Positions 34,809-44,765 are shown, counted from the first letter of the stretch. The stretch is DNA of 64,000 nt from Flavobacteriales bacterium (GCA_025210295.1 JAOASC010000015.1:103983-167982); one strand, 5' to 3'. Notes: generated by a model from the sequence alone, not told the origin. Made by a program: numbers and translations.

Positions 34809-36236
34809 ATGTATACAACCACAAAAAAATCAACCGTATTATTATTGCTAACTTTTGCCCTATCTGCTGTTTTTGGGCAAGTTAATTTTGGAAAACTAAA
34901 AGACAAAATAAAAGTCCCTACAACAACCAATTCTAGTAACTCTTCTTCAAAATCAAACGCAGGTTCTAATTCCAATACCTCTACCAATTTTGCCAATAAA
35001 GGAAGAGCATGGTATGTAAGCAAAACAAATGGTTCAGGACAATTAGGTACCAAAGAAAGACCGGCTAAAGATCTGGGAAACATCATTCATCATTTAAAAC
35101 CTAATGACATCATCTATATTGCTGGTGGTATCTACAAGAGTAAAGGATCTAGAGGTTCGGATGAAATTAATGTTCCAGTAAAGATCTACGGAGGTTACGA
35201 CGAAACATTTACCAAAAGAGATCCATGGGGGGCTACTCAAACTATTTTCACAGGAACCAATGAGTATATGAAACTCACTCAACCTCGTTTATACATTCGT
35301 ACAGACCAACAAAGAGAAAGTAACGGACAAAAATCAACAGGTTCATCTATTATTGTCGACGGAATTGTGTTTGATAATGGACCTAGAAATAGATACCATC
35401 AAAATAAAGATTTAGCGATTCGAAGAAAAGCAAGTCCTAACTCTGGACAAAACCCAAGTCCAGAATCAGGAGGAGTAGTAATTGTAGCGAGTAAGTTTAC
35501 CAATGTAGCGGTTCAGAACTGTGTAATTATGAATACTGCACCAACAGAAGGCGCTCTATCTGTACGTATTTTCCATGGTGCTAAAGGAATTATTCAAAAT
35601 AATTTATGCATTAACAATACCGGTTATGGGATTCACATTCGTTCAGGATATACAGGTTCAGATCCTAAATTGGTTCCAAACTTTGAAGTAAAACACAACA
35701 CATCGTTATTCAATTGGAAACATGATGCTATTGCTTCTTATGGAGGAAATGCTTTAGCCTGTGATCAGTATTTAACTGCAACTATAGAAAACAATGTATT
35801 TGGATTTGGCCATCAAGGTGGAATTTATAACCCAGGAGCAAAAATCACCCTCAATAACAACTTATTTACTGGAAATTCTAAATACGACTATAAGGAACGT
35901 AACGACATGATGAAAGTAGATGATATTTTAGATGAGTCTACCGTTTTAGATCAGAACAGTATAGGAAACAAAGCAATGCTCATTAAAATTCCAATGGCAG
36001 AGCGTTGGGCCAACATCTATGGATCTAGAAAAGAAATCTCAAGAGAGGAAGTTGATGCTTCAGTTCACGCGAGTAATTCAGGAGCAAACCAATTGAGAAG
36101 TATGCTTGGCTTAAACTTACAAGCAGGAGGTACAAATATCGATGCTGAAATCTTTTTACCAAAATTAGAGATAGCTGAAGCTATACCAGTAGGATCATTA
36201 CCTTGGGATGGAAAAGGTTGTCAAAAACCACAATAA
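34809..36236 (+). CDS. Secreted right-handed parallel beta-helix protein
   Basis: 475 residues from the ATG at 34809, chosen because the signal peptide (MYTTTKKSTVLLLLTFALSA, cut near FGQ) begins exactly there; earlier starts would bury it. A Ser/Asn linker (about 45-65) precedes the helix domain: YVSKTNGSGQLGTKERPAKDL is the usual opening coil, then repeated short strands (VAVQNCVIMN, KGIIQNNLCINN, ATIENNVFGFG, KITLNNNLFTGN). This is the pectate-lyase/DUF1565-like fold. I see no T9SS tail and cannot identify lyase residues. Ends in a short Cys-containing tail. Confidence 0.82.
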   Translation: MYTTTKKSTVLLLLTFALSAVFGQVNFGKLKDKIKVPTTTNSSNSSSKSNAGSNSNTSTNFANKGRAWYVSKTNGSGQLGTKERPAKDLGNIIHHLKPNDIIYIAGGIYKSKGSRGSDEINVPVKIYGGYDETFTKRDPWGATQTIFTGTNEYMKLTQPRLYIRTDQQRESNGQKSTGSSIIVDGIVFDNGPRNRYHQNKDLAIRRKASPNSGQNPSPESGGVVIVASKFTNVAVQNCVIMNTAPTEGALSVRIFHGAKGIIQNNLCINNTGYGIHIRSGYTGSDPKLVPNFEVKHNTSLFNWKHDAIASYGGNALACDQYLTATIENNVFGFGHQGGIYNPGAKITLNNNLFTGNSKYDYKERNDMMKVDDILDESTVLDQNSIGNKAMLIKIPMAERWANIYGSRKEISREEVDASVHASNSGANQLRSMLGLNLQAGGTNIDAEIFLPKLEIAEAIPVGSLPWDGKGCQKPQ

Positions 36237-36367
36237 TACCATTTGTGATTTGAATTTACTTTAAAAGAAAAGGAAAAAGAATAATTTTATTTCAGTAAAT
36301 ACAAACTAAAAATGGTAGAACTATGCTACCAACAACAAAAAGACACCCCATACCCCTTAATATAATT

Positions 36368-36403
36368 ACGGCAAGAAACACCCATCAGTTTCTTGCCGTT
36401 TTG
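36368..36403 (+). terminator. Rho-independent terminator
   Basis: A 12-bp perfect stem (36368-36379 with 36388-36399; core CGGCAAGAAAC), an 8-base loop and a short T run, about 130 bases after the beta-helix gene. Confidence 0.85.
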
Positions 36404-36521
36404 CTATTAACTAACGCTGCTAAACAAACAATAGTCTTTCAAAGCCACGCCTTATGAAGAAAATCAAGATAAACTGTGTGCGTAAGTTATGTCGAATTCA
36501 CGTTAGCTAACAAAAGAGTCT

Positions 36522-36529
36522 TATCTTTG
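36522..36529 (+). promoter_or_regulatory. Candidate -7 element
   Basis: TATCTTTG matches TAnnTTTG exactly, 16 bases before the lipoprotein ATG. No good -33 box. Confidence 0.4.
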
Positions 36530-36545
36530 CTTAAAATAAATTGCT

Positions 36546-37424
36546 ATGGCAAAATTCACCTCAATTTTTATCATCTTCTCTACCTTTGGATTTATCAGCT
36601 GTAATTCTAGTAATAAAGAACAACAAGAAATCGTTACAGAAGAACCAAAAATAGCTTCAGAAATAATCGATTCAATTCCTGCAATTGATCCACAAGAAAA
36701 GTTAAAACAAGCTTATCAATTATTTAAAGAGGGAAATGATCAAAAATCCATTGAACTGGCGAATGAAGTCTTAGCCATAGGACGAACAACAAAGAACGAC
36801 ACCTTAGTTGGACAAGCGTTGACCTCATTGTGTCGTAATGCACAACGAAAATTAGATACTTTACGTTTAGCTGAATTAAGTGCTGAATTAGTAACATTAA
36901 GTGAAGCAACAGGAAATCAAAAATGGATGATGTACAGGGCACACATGAATGCAGAAATGTGGCGTTTAATTGGAAACATGGACAAAGCTGAAGCTTTTTA
37001 TAACGAAAGTATGGACATCAGCTTTAAAATAGGAGCGACAGGAATGTACACTATCGATCACTTTAATAAATCCTTTGTTTCAATCGCCAAAGGAAATTAT
37101 TCTGAAGCGAGAACACTGATCAACAAATACTACCTACTTGCTACTCCTAAAGGAGAAGCACCACAGGACGCTTATGGTTTAATCGCATTAGCTTATTTAT
37201 TGGAACAAGAACAGAACTATCATGGAGCACATGAAGTAGCAACCGTCACAAGAAAATTGTTTAAAGAACAAAATATATTTCCAGAGCCACCTGATGAAAA
37301 ACCTCTATTAGCCGTAGAAAAAGCTATACTAGAAAACTTAGATGAAGTTACTCGTCAAAAAATCAGTAAAGTAGCAACTTCTGAGTCTGTAAAAAGTCTT
37401 TTGGAGAAGTATCTTGAATTATAA
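36546..37424 (+). CDS. TPR-repeat lipoprotein
   Basis: 292 residues. The signal peptide ends in FISC, a lipobox, with Asn and Ser after the Cys. The body is helical with TPR-like pairs (KLKQAYQLFKEGNDQKSIELANEVL; WRLIGNMDKAEAFYNESMDIS; NKSFVSIAKGNYSEARTLINKY). Similar in layout to the TPR part of the regulator at 33 kb but without a membrane helix or HTH. Probably a periplasm-facing scaffold. Its last 6 bases overlap the end of the converging uvrA gene. Confidence 0.8.
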   Translation: MAKFTSIFIIFSTFGFISCNSSNKEQQEIVTEEPKIASEIIDSIPAIDPQEKLKQAYQLFKEGNDQKSIELANEVLAIGRTTKNDTLVGQALTSLCRNAQRKLDTLRLAELSAELVTLSEATGNQKWMMYRAHMNAEMWRLIGNMDKAEAFYNESMDISFKIGATGMYTIDHFNKSFVSIAKGNYSEARTLINKYYLLATPKGEAPQDAYGLIALAYLLEQEQNYHGAHEVATVTRKLFKEQNIFPEPPDEKPLLAVEKAILENLDEVTRQKISKVATSESVKSLLEKYLEL

Positions 37425-40235
37425 CTTCTCCTTTAAGTATTGTCCTGTATACGATTTTTTCTCTTTGACTAAATTTTCAGGTGTTCCTGCAAAAACTAAA
37501 TCACCTCCATTTGCACCACCTTCAGGGCCTAAATCAATCACCCAATCGGCACATTTAATGACTTCTGTATTGTGTTCGATAATCATTACCGAATGGCCTA
37601 AATCAATTAGAGAATAAATGGCTGTTAACAATTTATCGATATCATGAAAGTGCAAACCTGTAGTTGGTTCATCAAAAATAAAAAGCGTTTTATTTTTGGC
37701 ATTTTTCTTCGATAAAAACGAAGCCAATTTAATACGTTGTGCTTCTCCTCCACTCAATGTATTACTAGACTGTCCTAATTGAACATATCCCAATCCTACA
37801 TCTTGTAATGGTTTAATTTTGGTAATAATTTTTTGTTCTATACGATCTAAATTTTGTGCAAAAAAATCAATAGCATCATCCACAGTCATGGTTAAAATAT
37901 CATGAATATTTTTTCCATTATAACGAACTTCTAAAATGTCTTCTTTAAAGCGTTTTCCATTACAGACCTCGCACTCTAAATGTACATCTGCCATAAACTG
38001 CATAGAAACGGTGGTCACCCCCTCTCCTTCACAAGCATCGCAACGCCCACCTTCTACATTAAAACTAAAATGTTTGGGTTGATAACCGTTAATTTTAGAC
38101 AGTTGTTGCTGTGCAAACAATGCTCGAATATCATCATACGCCTTGACATAAGTCGTTGGGTTCGATCGTGAACTTTTTCCAATAGGATTTTGATCTACAA
38201 ACTCAATCTCAGTAATTGCTTTAAGGTCTCCACTTAATCCTTTAAAAGCACCAGTTTTATCTGCTGTTCCTCCATGGATCTTCTTCAATGCAGGATATAC
38301 AATTTGTTTAATCAATGTCGATTTTCCACTACCACTTACCCCTGTTATAACCGTTAAGCATTCTAATGGTAATTCTACTGTAATGTTTTTTAAGTTGTTC
38401 TCTTGCGCTCCTTCGACCACAATACTTTTACTCCATTTTTTTCGATTTTTTGGGACAGGTATTTCCAGTTTATTCGTTAAATACTTAGCTGTTAAACTTC
38501 GATCACCATCAATCAACGCTTTGTGATCTCCTTGAAACACTACTTCTCCACCAAAAGAACCAGCCATAGGTCCCATATCAATAATTTCGTCAGCGGCTTT
38601 CATCACTTCTTCTTCATGCTCTACAATAACAACAGTATTGCCTAAAGCTTTTAATGATTTTAACACCTTTAATAGTCTAAGGGTATCACGAGGGTGCAAA
38701 CCAATACTTGGCTCATCAAGAATATACATTGATCCAACCAAACTACTTCCTAAAGAAGTTGCCAAATTAATACGTTGAGATTCTCCTCCAGAAAGTGTAT
38801 TCGACATTCTGCTTAACGACAAGTATCCTAATCCCACATCACTTAAAAAAGCTAGTCGAGAATTGATTTCAATAAGAATTTGTTTTGCGATTGTTTGATC
38901 ATACTCATCCAATTCCAGCCCCTGCATCATTATTTTCGCTTCATCAATACTAGAAGCTGCTATTTCTGTAATTGAATATCCTCCAACTTTTACATAATTA
39001 GCATCCTTACGCAAACGAGAACCTTTACAATCAGGACAAGCTGTTTTCCCTCTGTAACGACTCAACATTACACGGTATTGAATTTTATACAATTGAGCTT
39101 CAACATCTTTAAAGAATAAATCTAAACCTCCAAAATAATCATTTCCTTTCCATAACAAATCAACTTGTTCAGCAGTTAATTCATTAAAAGGTTTATGAAT
39201 AGGAAAATCAAAACGATGTGCATTCATCACTAAGGCTTCGTTCCACACTTTCATCTTTTCTCCTCTCCAACAAGCGATTGCACCCTCATAAATCGACAAG
39301 CTTTTATCTGGAATTACTAAATCCTTATCAATTCCCAACACATTTCCAAATCCCTCACAAGTAGGACAAGCCCCAATAGGATTATTAAATGTAAAAAAGT
39401 TGACAGATGGTTCAGTAAATGTCATTCCATCCAATTCAAACTTATTAGAAAACTTACGTTCAATTACTTTTTCTCCAAAACGAATAATGGTACATTCCCC
39501 TTCACCCTCTAAAAATGCTGTTTCTGTTGACTCTGCAATTCTAGCTCTGGCTTCATCGTCTAATTCTCTTTTCATTAAACGATCTATTAGCAATTGTGGC
39601 GCTAATGCGACTAATTCTTTTTCCGTTTTATCCAACAACGCATCAATTCTTTCAATTTTTTGCTCAACAATAAGACGCGAAAAACCTTGATCAATTAAAA
39701 TCTCTAGTTGTTTTAAAAACGGTCTTCCCTTTGGCGGAGCGATTCGACAAGCAATCACATATTTTTCTTTATCCTCAAAAGACGCTATGTATTTGACAAC
39801 ATCAGCAACACGTTCCTTTTTAACTTGCTTACCAGAAACAGGAGAGTACGTTTTTCCAATTCGTGCAAATAACAACTTTAAATAATCGTATATCTCAGTA
39901 GAAGTGCCTACAGTAGAACGTGTATTACTACTATTTACTTTTTGCTCAATGGCAATTGCAGGAGCTATTCCCCGGATACCATCTACATCTGGTTTATCTA
40001 ATTTACCTAAAAACTGTCGAGCATAAGAACTCAAACTCTCTACATACCTACGTTGCCCCTCAGCGTATAATGTATCAAAAGCCAGGGAAGACTTTCCAGA
40101 ACCAGAAAGCCCAGTAATGACTGTCATTTTATTTCGAGGAATAGCAACATCGATGTTTTTTAAGTTATGAACACGAGCTCCTTTAATCAAAATATGACTG
40201 TGATGCGATTTATTTTTAAATGAATTTGATGCCAT
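37419..40235 (-). CDS. uvrA: Excinuclease ABC subunit A
   Basis: 938 residues from the ATG at 40233-40235 (a TTG three codons earlier is possible but unneeded). This is the damage-recognition ATPase of nucleotide excision repair. Two ABC cassettes: Walker [23 protein letters not shown] and [10 protein letters not shown]; signature [12 protein letters not shown] and [12 protein letters not shown]; Walker [14 protein letters not shown] and [13 protein letters not shown]. Zinc modules: CPTCEG/CPDCKG in the first half and CDACEG/CEVCNG in the second, all cysteines present. Full length. It converges on the TPR lipoprotein gene with a 6-base overlap and no terminator between. Confidence 0.97.
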   Translation of the reverse strand: MASNSFKNKSHHSHILIKGARVHNLKNIDVAIPRNKMTVITGLSGSGKSSLAFDTLYAEGQRRYVESLSSYARQFLGKLDKPDVDGIRGIAPAIAIEQKVNSSNTRSTVGTSTEIYDYLKLLFARIGKTYSPVSGKQVKKERVADVVKYIASFEDKEKYVIACRIAPPKGRPFLKQLEILIDQGFSRLIVEQKIERIDALLDKTEKELVALAPQLLIDRLMKRELDDEARARIAESTETAFLEGEGECTIIRFGEKVIERKFSNKFELDGMTFTEPSVNFFTFNNPIGACPTCEGFGNVLGIDKDLVIPDKSLSIYEGAIACWRGEKMKVWNEALVMNAHRFDFPIHKPFNELTAEQVDLLWKGNDYFGGLDLFFKDVEAQLYKIQYRVMLSRYRGKTACPDCKGSRLRKDANYVKVGGYSITEIAASSIDEAKIMMQGLELDEYDQTIAKQILIEINSRLAFLSDVGLGYLSLSRMSNTLSGGESQRINLATSLGSSLVGSMYILDEPSIGLHPRDTLRLLKVLKSLKALGNTVVIVEHEEEVMKAADEIIDMGPMAGSFGGEVVFQGDHKALIDGDRSLTAKYLTNKLEIPVPKNRKKWSKSIVVEGAQENNLKNITVELPLECLTVITGVSGSGKSTLIKQIVYPALKKIHGGTADKTGAFKGLSGDLKAITEIEFVDQNPIGKSSRSNPTTYVKAYDDIRALFAQQQLSKINGYQPKHFSFNVEGGRCDACEGEGVTTVSMQFMADVHLECEVCNGKRFKEDILEVRYNGKNIHDILTMTVDDAIDFFAQNLDRIEQKIITKIKPLQDVGLGYVQLGQSSNTLSGGEAQRIKLASFLSKKNAKNKTLFIFDEPTTGLHFHDIDKLLTAIYSLIDLGHSVMIIEHNTEVIKCADWVIDLGPEGGANGGDLVFAGTPENLVKEKKSYTGQYLKEKL

Positions 40236-40251
40236 TTCGAACAATTTTCAT

Positions 40252-40259
40252 CAAAAATA
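40252..40259 (-). promoter_or_regulatory. Candidate -7 element for uvrA
   Basis: TATTTTTG on the minus strand, about 17 bases before the ATG. A TTTG lies 24 bases upstream, a little far. Confidence 0.4.
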
Positions 40260-40299
40260 ACATCTTTAACATTTCTATAACTTCAAACCTTAAAGAATC

Positions 40300-40330
40300 T
40301 TTGTCTATACAGCTATAAAAATATAGATTG
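40300..40330 (+). promoter_or_regulatory. Candidate promoter for the MscS gene
   Basis: TTTG (40300-40303), 20 bases, then TAGATTGC (close to TAnnTTTG). The stretch TTGCGTCGAATT that follows recurs at the next gene's promoter (41249-41260). Confidence 0.35.
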
Positions 40331-40353
40331 CGTCGAATTTAAATACAATTATT

Positions 40354-41175
40354 ATGGAAACTATTACAAATGCACTATCTGGTTTTTTAGGTGGAGCTAT
40401 GGAAGGAATCGGTCAATGGGCTCCTAAATTATTAGGTGCTTTAATTGCTTTAATCATTGGACTTTGGATCATCAGGATGGTCATGAAAGGAGTTTCAAAA
40501 TTATTTGAGACCAAACACATTGACGAGACCCTTAGGCCTTTCTTATTAACATTATTGGCTTTCTCTATGAAAGCAATGTTATTTATTTCAATTGCAGGTG
40601 TTGTTGGAATACCAATTGCAGCTTTTTCAGCATTAATTGCTGCGGCTGGTTTAGCTATTGGTATGGCATTACAAGGCTCTTTAGGACATTTAGCTTCTGG
40701 CGTAATGTTATTAATCTTTAAACCTTTTAAAGTTGGCGATTTAATTGAAGTTGATGGAGAACTTGGTTTTGTTCAGGAAATCTCAGTTTTTGTAACAATC
40801 ATCAACACTTTCCAAAATAAAACTGCCATTATTCCTAATGGAACAATTACTGCATCAAAAATTGTCAATTATTCTAAAATTGGAAACATTAGAGCTGACA
40901 TTCCCTTTGCTATTCGCTACGACGCTGACCAAGACAAGGCTCAGGAAATTGTCATGAATATTTTAAAGAATTCGGACAAAGTATTGCAAACACCAGCTCC
41001 ATCTGTTTATATAACAGAATTAGGTGATAGCGCTGTACACTTTGTTGCGTTACCATACTGTACAGTAGAAGACTACTGGGATGTATTTTGGGGGTTAAGA
41101 GGAGAAATCAAAAAACAATTAGGAGAGAATGGCTTTAAAGCTCCATTCCAACAACGTGTAATTACACAAGCTTAA
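40354..41175 (+). CDS. Small-conductance mechanosensitive channel, MscS type
   Basis: 273 residues, the length of E. coli MscS. Three N-terminal helices (about 22-42, 65-87, 90-120). The pore helix has the Ala/Gly pattern AAAGLAIGMALQGSLGHLASGVMLLIFKPFKVGD (read over 34 residues), followed by the beta domain (GELGFVQEISVFVTIINTFQNK, PNGTI) and a C-terminal alpha/beta domain. It should open under membrane tension to release solutes in osmotic downshock. Confidence 0.94.
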   Translation: METITNALSGFLGGAMEGIGQWAPKLLGALIALIIGLWIIRMVMKGVSKLFETKHIDETLRPFLLTLLAFSMKAMLFISIAGVVGIPIAAFSALIAAAGLAIGMALQGSLGHLASGVMLLIFKPFKVGDLIEVDGELGFVQEISVFVTIINTFQNKTAIIPNGTITASKIVNYSKIGNIRADIPFAIRYDADQDKAQEIVMNILKNSDKVLQTPAPSVYITELGDSAVHFVALPYCTVEDYWDVFWGLRGEIKKQLGENGFKAPFQQRVITQA

Positions 41176-41243
41176 TAGCAGATATAAAAAAAGTGTAGTT
41201 AAAAAGTAAGAGATTTATCATTTTCTTATTTAAAGCTTCTAAT

Positions 41244-41251
41244 TATATTTG
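41244..41251 (+). promoter_or_regulatory. Candidate -7 element for the first PEGA-OmpA gene
   Basis: TATATTTG, an exact TAnnTTTG, about 60 bases before the ATG. A TTTT lies 19 bases upstream in place of TTTG. Confidence 0.4.
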
Positions 41252-41309
41252 CGTCGAATTAAAACAAACTTAAGTATAAACTTATATTATTAAATAATAA
41301 TTAATTAAA

Positions 41310-42077
41310 ATGAAAAGAATAGTCAAAAGTACTTTGTTAATCGCTGGAGCGGCTTTAGTTTTTGGAAGTTGTGCAACATTAGCTAAACAACACCGCAAAG
41401 GGCAATCTGTAACTTTAGATCCTGAGCAAAAAGGAGCATTAGTTTTTGTAAATGGTGAATACAAAGGAAAATCTCCTGTAGTTTTAGAGGTAAAGCCAAA
41501 AGAGAAGTATGAAGTAACTTATTTAAAGAAAACTTACCTTTCTAAGACATTTAATGTTGAAAGTAAAGTTCTAAAAAAATGGGTAGTAAGAGATTTATTC
41601 TTAGGAGCAGGAATTGGTGCACCTATAACTTTCTTTGTAGATCATGTAACTGGAGCTTGGAAAGGTGTTGACGACAGAACGATTCCAAAATCGTTAACGC
41701 ACTGGAGTAAAGTAGAAAACCCAGCTGATTACTTAAACCAACTGTTCCAAATTGAAGATTTATATTTTGAAACAGGAAGCGCAAAAATTAAAACAGCTTC
41801 TTATACGAACTTAGATAAGTTAGCTGGTATTCTAAATACTTACAAAGAAATCAAGTTAGGAATTCACGGACATACTGATAAAACAGGAAGTGCTGACCTA
41901 AACCAAAAACTATCGAACGATAGAGCAAACTCTGTAAAAGAATACTTAATTAGTAAAGGTGTAGCTACAGAGCGTTTAGCTCCAGAAGGACACGGACCTA
42001 GCTTACCAGTAATTAATGAAGATAATGAAGAAGCATACAAATACAACAGAAGAGTTGAATTTGAATACAAACTTTAA
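41310..42077 (+). CDS. Lipoprotein with PEGA-like and OmpA domains (copy 1)
   Basis: 255 residues. Lipobox FGSC. An N-terminal PEGA-like beta domain (ALVFVNGEYKGKSPVVLEVKPKEKYEVTYLKKTY in outline) is followed by WVVRDLFLGAGIGAPITFFVD, a membrane-leaning stretch. A C-terminal OmpA domain (about 150-255) follows: LYFETGSAKIK, IHGHTDKTGS, LSNDRANSVKEYL, PEGHGPSLPV, YNRRVEFEY. The Asp and Arg that bind diaminopimelate are present. So it is lipid-anchored to the outer membrane and binds peptidoglycan. The next gene is a paralogue. Confidence 0.88.
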   Translation: MKRIVKSTLLIAGAALVFGSCATLAKQHRKGQSVTLDPEQKGALVFVNGEYKGKSPVVLEVKPKEKYEVTYLKKTYLSKTFNVESKVLKKWVVRDLFLGAGIGAPITFFVDHVTGAWKGVDDRTIPKSLTHWSKVENPADYLNQLFQIEDLYFETGSAKIKTASYTNLDKLAGILNTYKEIKLGIHGHTDKTGSADLNQKLSNDRANSVKEYLISKGVATERLAPEGHGPSLPVINEDNEEAYKYNRRVEFEYKL

Positions 42078-42096
42078 TTGATCAAAAACCTTAATT

Positions 42097-42133
42097 AAAA
42101 AACTCGTTATCTAGCTTGGTAACGAGTTTTTTT
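42097..42133 (+). terminator. Terminator after PEGA-OmpA copy 1
   Basis: ACTCGTTA (42102-42109) pairs with TAACGAGT (42120-42127), extended by A and T runs, with a 10-base loop and a T7 tail. Confidence 0.85.
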
Positions 42134-42172
42134 GTTTTTATCCTTTTCCTTATAGCTCCTTAATATTATTGT

Positions 42173-42180
42173 TAACTTTG
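42173..42180 (+). promoter_or_regulatory. Candidate -7 element for PEGA-OmpA copy 2
   Basis: TAACTTTG, an exact TAnnTTTG, 28 bases before the ATG. Copy 2 therefore has its own start behind the terminator of copy 1. Confidence 0.45.
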
Positions 42181-42208
42181 TAGTATACGCCCCAAATTAT
42201 ACTAAATC

Positions 42209-42967
42209 ATGAATAAAACAATCATTTATGCAACGATAACTATTGGAACACTTTACACCAGTTGTGCTTCGATGGCTAAAAAAGAGTTAACCCAAAAAGT
42301 AGACTTTAACTTACAACAAGATAGTTGCCACGTTTTGGTTGATGGAAAATACATTGGTAAATCTCCAATATCTTACGACTTAGATATAACAAAAGAGCAC
42401 GCAGTAACTTATGCCAAGCTTTCTTATTTACCACGAACATTTAAAATAGAAAGTAAGCGAAACAACAAATGGGTGGTTAAAGATCTTTTTGCTGGTGCTT
42501 TGATTTTTTCTCCGCTAACACTTTCGAAAGACAGTAAAACAAAAGCTTGGAATGAATTAGATACGAGTAATATGCCTACTGAATTGGTTCATTGGGAAGA
42601 AGCTTTGCCTCCAACAGATTACCTCAACACGTTATTTCAAATAGAAGATTTATACTTTGAAACAGCGAGTTATAGAATTTCAAGCAAGCACTATAAAAAC
42701 ATTGATAAACTAATTTCCATTTTTAAAAAATATCCTGATGTAAAAGTTGTCATTCATGGCCACAGTGATAAAAAGGGAAATGAAGCCAACAACAACTCAT
42801 TATCCGTCAAAAGAGCTGAAGCTGTTAAAAAGCACCTCATTAATCAAGGGATTCAATCAGAACGTATTATTACAGTTGGACATGGATCTTCACAGCCTGT
42901 ATATAATGATACAGATCAAAGTTTATTTTATCAAAATAGAAGAGTTGAATTTGAGTATGTACTTTAA
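42209..42967 (+). CDS. Lipoprotein with PEGA-like and OmpA domains (copy 2)
   Basis: 252 residues, paralogue of the preceding gene with the same order: lipobox TSC, PEGA-like domain (VLVDGKYIGKSPISYDL), WVVKDLFAGALIFSPL, then OmpA domain (LYFETASYRIS, IHGHSDKKGN, LSVKRAEAVKKHL, VGHGSSQPVYN, YQNRRVEFEY). In the peptidoglycan-binding loop GHTDKTG has become GHSDKKG; the Asp is kept. Amino-acid identity is moderate, so the duplication is old. Separate promoter and terminator imply independent control. Confidence 0.88.
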   Translation: MNKTIIYATITIGTLYTSCASMAKKELTQKVDFNLQQDSCHVLVDGKYIGKSPISYDLDITKEHAVTYAKLSYLPRTFKIESKRNNKWVVKDLFAGALIFSPLTLSKDSKTKAWNELDTSNMPTELVHWEEALPPTDYLNTLFQIEDLYFETASYRISSKHYKNIDKLISIFKKYPDVKVVIHGHSDKKGNEANNNSLSVKRAEAVKKHLINQGIQSERIITVGHGSSQPVYNDTDQSLFYQNRRVEFEYVL

Positions 42968-42969
42968 TA

Positions 42970-43003
42970 AAAAAGCCTAAAACAAATTTGTTTTAGGCTT
43001 TTT
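42970..43003. terminator. Bidirectional terminator
   Basis: A perfect 17-bp inverted repeat without spacer (42970-42986 with 42987-43003; core GCCTAAAAC) between converging genes, A and T runs at the ends. Confidence 0.9.
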
Positions 43004-43023
43004 AAATACTATTTAATTTCTTT

Positions 43024-43638
43024 TTAGAATAAACCGTGTAACTCAGCATCAATCGCTTGAATAATGTTTCCTAAATCCTCTGGGTTATCTCTAAAGTTGT
43101 TTTCTTCAACATCTATAATCAATAACTTACCTTTATCATAAGTTGAAATCCAAGCCTCATAACGTTCATTTAAACGTTTCAAATAATCGATACGAATACT
43201 TTCTTCATAATCTCTCCCTCTACTTTGGATATTTTGAACCAACTTAGGCACTCCAGCTCTTAAATAAATTAATAAATCTGGTGCAGATATAAATGACTCT
43301 AACAAGTTAAATAATGAGAAATAATTCTCAAAATCTCTCGTAGTCATCAATCCCATCGCATGTAAGTTAGGAGCAAAAATAAAAGCATCCTCATAAATGG
43401 TTCTATCCTGTATAATTGTTTCAGAACTTTGCTTAATATCTTGAATTTGAGTAAATCGACTATTTAAGTAATATACTTGCAGGTTAAAAGACCAACGTTG
43501 CATTTCATCATAAAAATCCAATAAATAAGGATTCTCCTCAACATCTTCAAAGTGAGGTTTCCAATTATAATGTTTTGCCAAAAGATTGGTTAATGTTGTC
43601 TTTCCAGCTCCTATATTTCCAGCAATAGCAATATGCAT
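43024..43638 (-). CDS. Deoxynucleoside kinase
   Basis: 204 residues of the dNK/dGK/dAK family: P-loop GNIGAGKTTL near the N-terminus, the DRTIYEDAFIFA block (DRS-type motif) and YLRAGVPKLVQNIQSRGRDYE, which includes the lid arginines. It phosphorylates deoxynucleosides for salvage, probably deoxyadenosine or deoxyguanosine; substrate choice cannot be read. It lies 32 bases after pdhB on the same strand and may share its transcript. Confidence 0.9.
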   Translation of the reverse strand: MHIAIAGNIGAGKTTLTNLLAKHYNWKPHFEDVEENPYLLDFYDEMQRWSFNLQVYYLNSRFTQIQDIKQSSETIIQDRTIYEDAFIFAPNLHAMGLMTTRDFENYFSLFNLLESFISAPDLLIYLRAGVPKLVQNIQSRGRDYEESIRIDYLKRLNERYEAWISTYDKGKLLIIDVEENNFRDNPEDLGNIIQAIDAELHGLF

Positions 43639-43670
43639 GTTGATATTCTTTTTATAAGTTAATTTCCTAA

Positions 43671-44651
43671 TTAGCTAACGTAAAGCGTACTTTTTATCGC
43701 TTCAATTAACTTTTTAATATTTGGTAATGCTTCATCAATTAAAGGTTGAGCAAAAGCAAATGGAGTATCTGTTTGTGTAACTCTATGTACAGGCGCATCT
43801 AAATAATCGAAAGCATAACGTTGGATATGGTATGCTAATTCACTTGACATTGAAGCAATTGGCCAGCTTTCTTCCAACACTACACAACGGTTTGTTTTCT
43901 TAACAGACTCTATGATTGTTGGATAATCAATTGGGCGAATAGTTCTCAAATCTATAATTTCGCACTCAATACCGTCTTTAGCTAATACCTCCGCAGCTTC
44001 GTAAGCAACTTTGATAACCTTACCAAAAGAGACGATAGTAACATCTGAACCTTTACGTTTTACCGCAGCTTTTCCGATAGGAATAAGGTATTCATTCTCT
44101 GGAACCTCTCCTTTATCTCCATACATTTTTTCTGACTCCATGATTAATACAGGATCATTATCTCTAATGGCAGATTTCATTAACCCTTTAGCATCATAAG
44201 GATTGGATGGAGTTACCACTTTTAGTCCTGGTACATGCGCATAAAATGATTCAAAACTTTGTGAATGCGTTGCTGCTAATTGTCCAGCAGTACCATTACC
44301 TCCTCTGAAGACGATAGGACAGCTATATTGTCCTCCGCTCATTTGCAACATTTTCGCTGCACTGTTAATAATTTGATCTGCTGCAAGAATAGCAAAGTTC
44401 CATGTCATGAACTCAACAATTGGCCTTAACCCATTCATAGAAGCTCCAACAGCAATACCAGCAAAACCAAGCTCAGCAATAGGAGTATCTATAACTCTTT
44501 TAGGACCAAATTCATCTAACATTCCCTGGGAAACTTTATAAGCACCATTGTATTCTGCTACTTCCTCTCCCATTAAAAAGACATTTTCGTCTCTTCTCAT
44601 TTCTTCGCTCATCCCTTCTCTTAGGGCTTCTCTGAATTGAATTTCTTTCAT
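43671..44651 (-). CDS. pdhB: Pyruvate dehydrogenase E1 component, beta subunit
   Basis: 326 residues of the transketolase-like beta chain: LMGEEVAEYNGAYKVSQGM, DTPIAELGFAGIAVGAS, RGGNGTAGQLAATHSQSFE and VLEESWPIASMSSELA. With an alpha subunit it decarboxylates pyruvate on thiamine diphosphate and passes the acetyl group to E2. The alpha and E2 genes are not adjacent. A separate fused alpha/beta E1 lies at 60.5 kb; sequence details (TFNAY loop NGAYKVSQG) favour pyruvate for this one. Confident in family, fairly confident in substrate. Confidence 0.92.
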   Translation of the reverse strand: MKEIQFREALREGMSEEMRRDENVFLMGEEVAEYNGAYKVSQGMLDEFGPKRVIDTPIAELGFAGIAVGASMNGLRPIVEFMTWNFAILAADQIINSAAKMLQMSGGQYSCPIVFRGGNGTAGQLAATHSQSFESFYAHVPGLKVVTPSNPYDAKGLMKSAIRDNDPVLIMESEKMYGDKGEVPENEYLIPIGKAAVKRKGSDVTIVSFGKVIKVAYEAAEVLAKDGIECEIIDLRTIRPIDYPTIIESVKKTNRCVVLEESWPIASMSSELAYHIQRYAFDYLDAPVHRVTQTDTPFAFAQPLIDEALPNIKKLIEAIKSTLYVS

Positions 44652-44674
44652 GTAATTGTTGCGTTTTAGGTTAA

Positions 44675-44682
44675 CAAAAATA
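44675..44682 (-). promoter_or_regulatory. Candidate -7 element for pdhB
   Basis: TATTTTTG on the minus strand, 23 bases before the ATG. No -33 box at normal spacing. Confidence 0.35.
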
Positions 44683-44765
44683 GTCTTTCTGTTTGAAATA
44701 AAAAACTTCCAATGATGAAAAGTAAATATTTAAATAAAGTATGCGTGCATAACATTTTTTTTTAT

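Larger units (their letters stand above)
36237..36545. other. 309-base gap: terminator and promoter
   Basis: Contains a small GGTAG/CTACC hairpin (36312-36330), the terminator at 36368-36403, and the -7 element at 36522-36529. No further gene can be supported; an 18-codon frame at 36454 is too short. Confidence 0.7.

Noticed and set aside
36454..36510. 18-codon open frame in the gap before the TPR lipoprotein
   Set aside because: Too short, no ribosome site, and it ends upstream of the predicted promoter.
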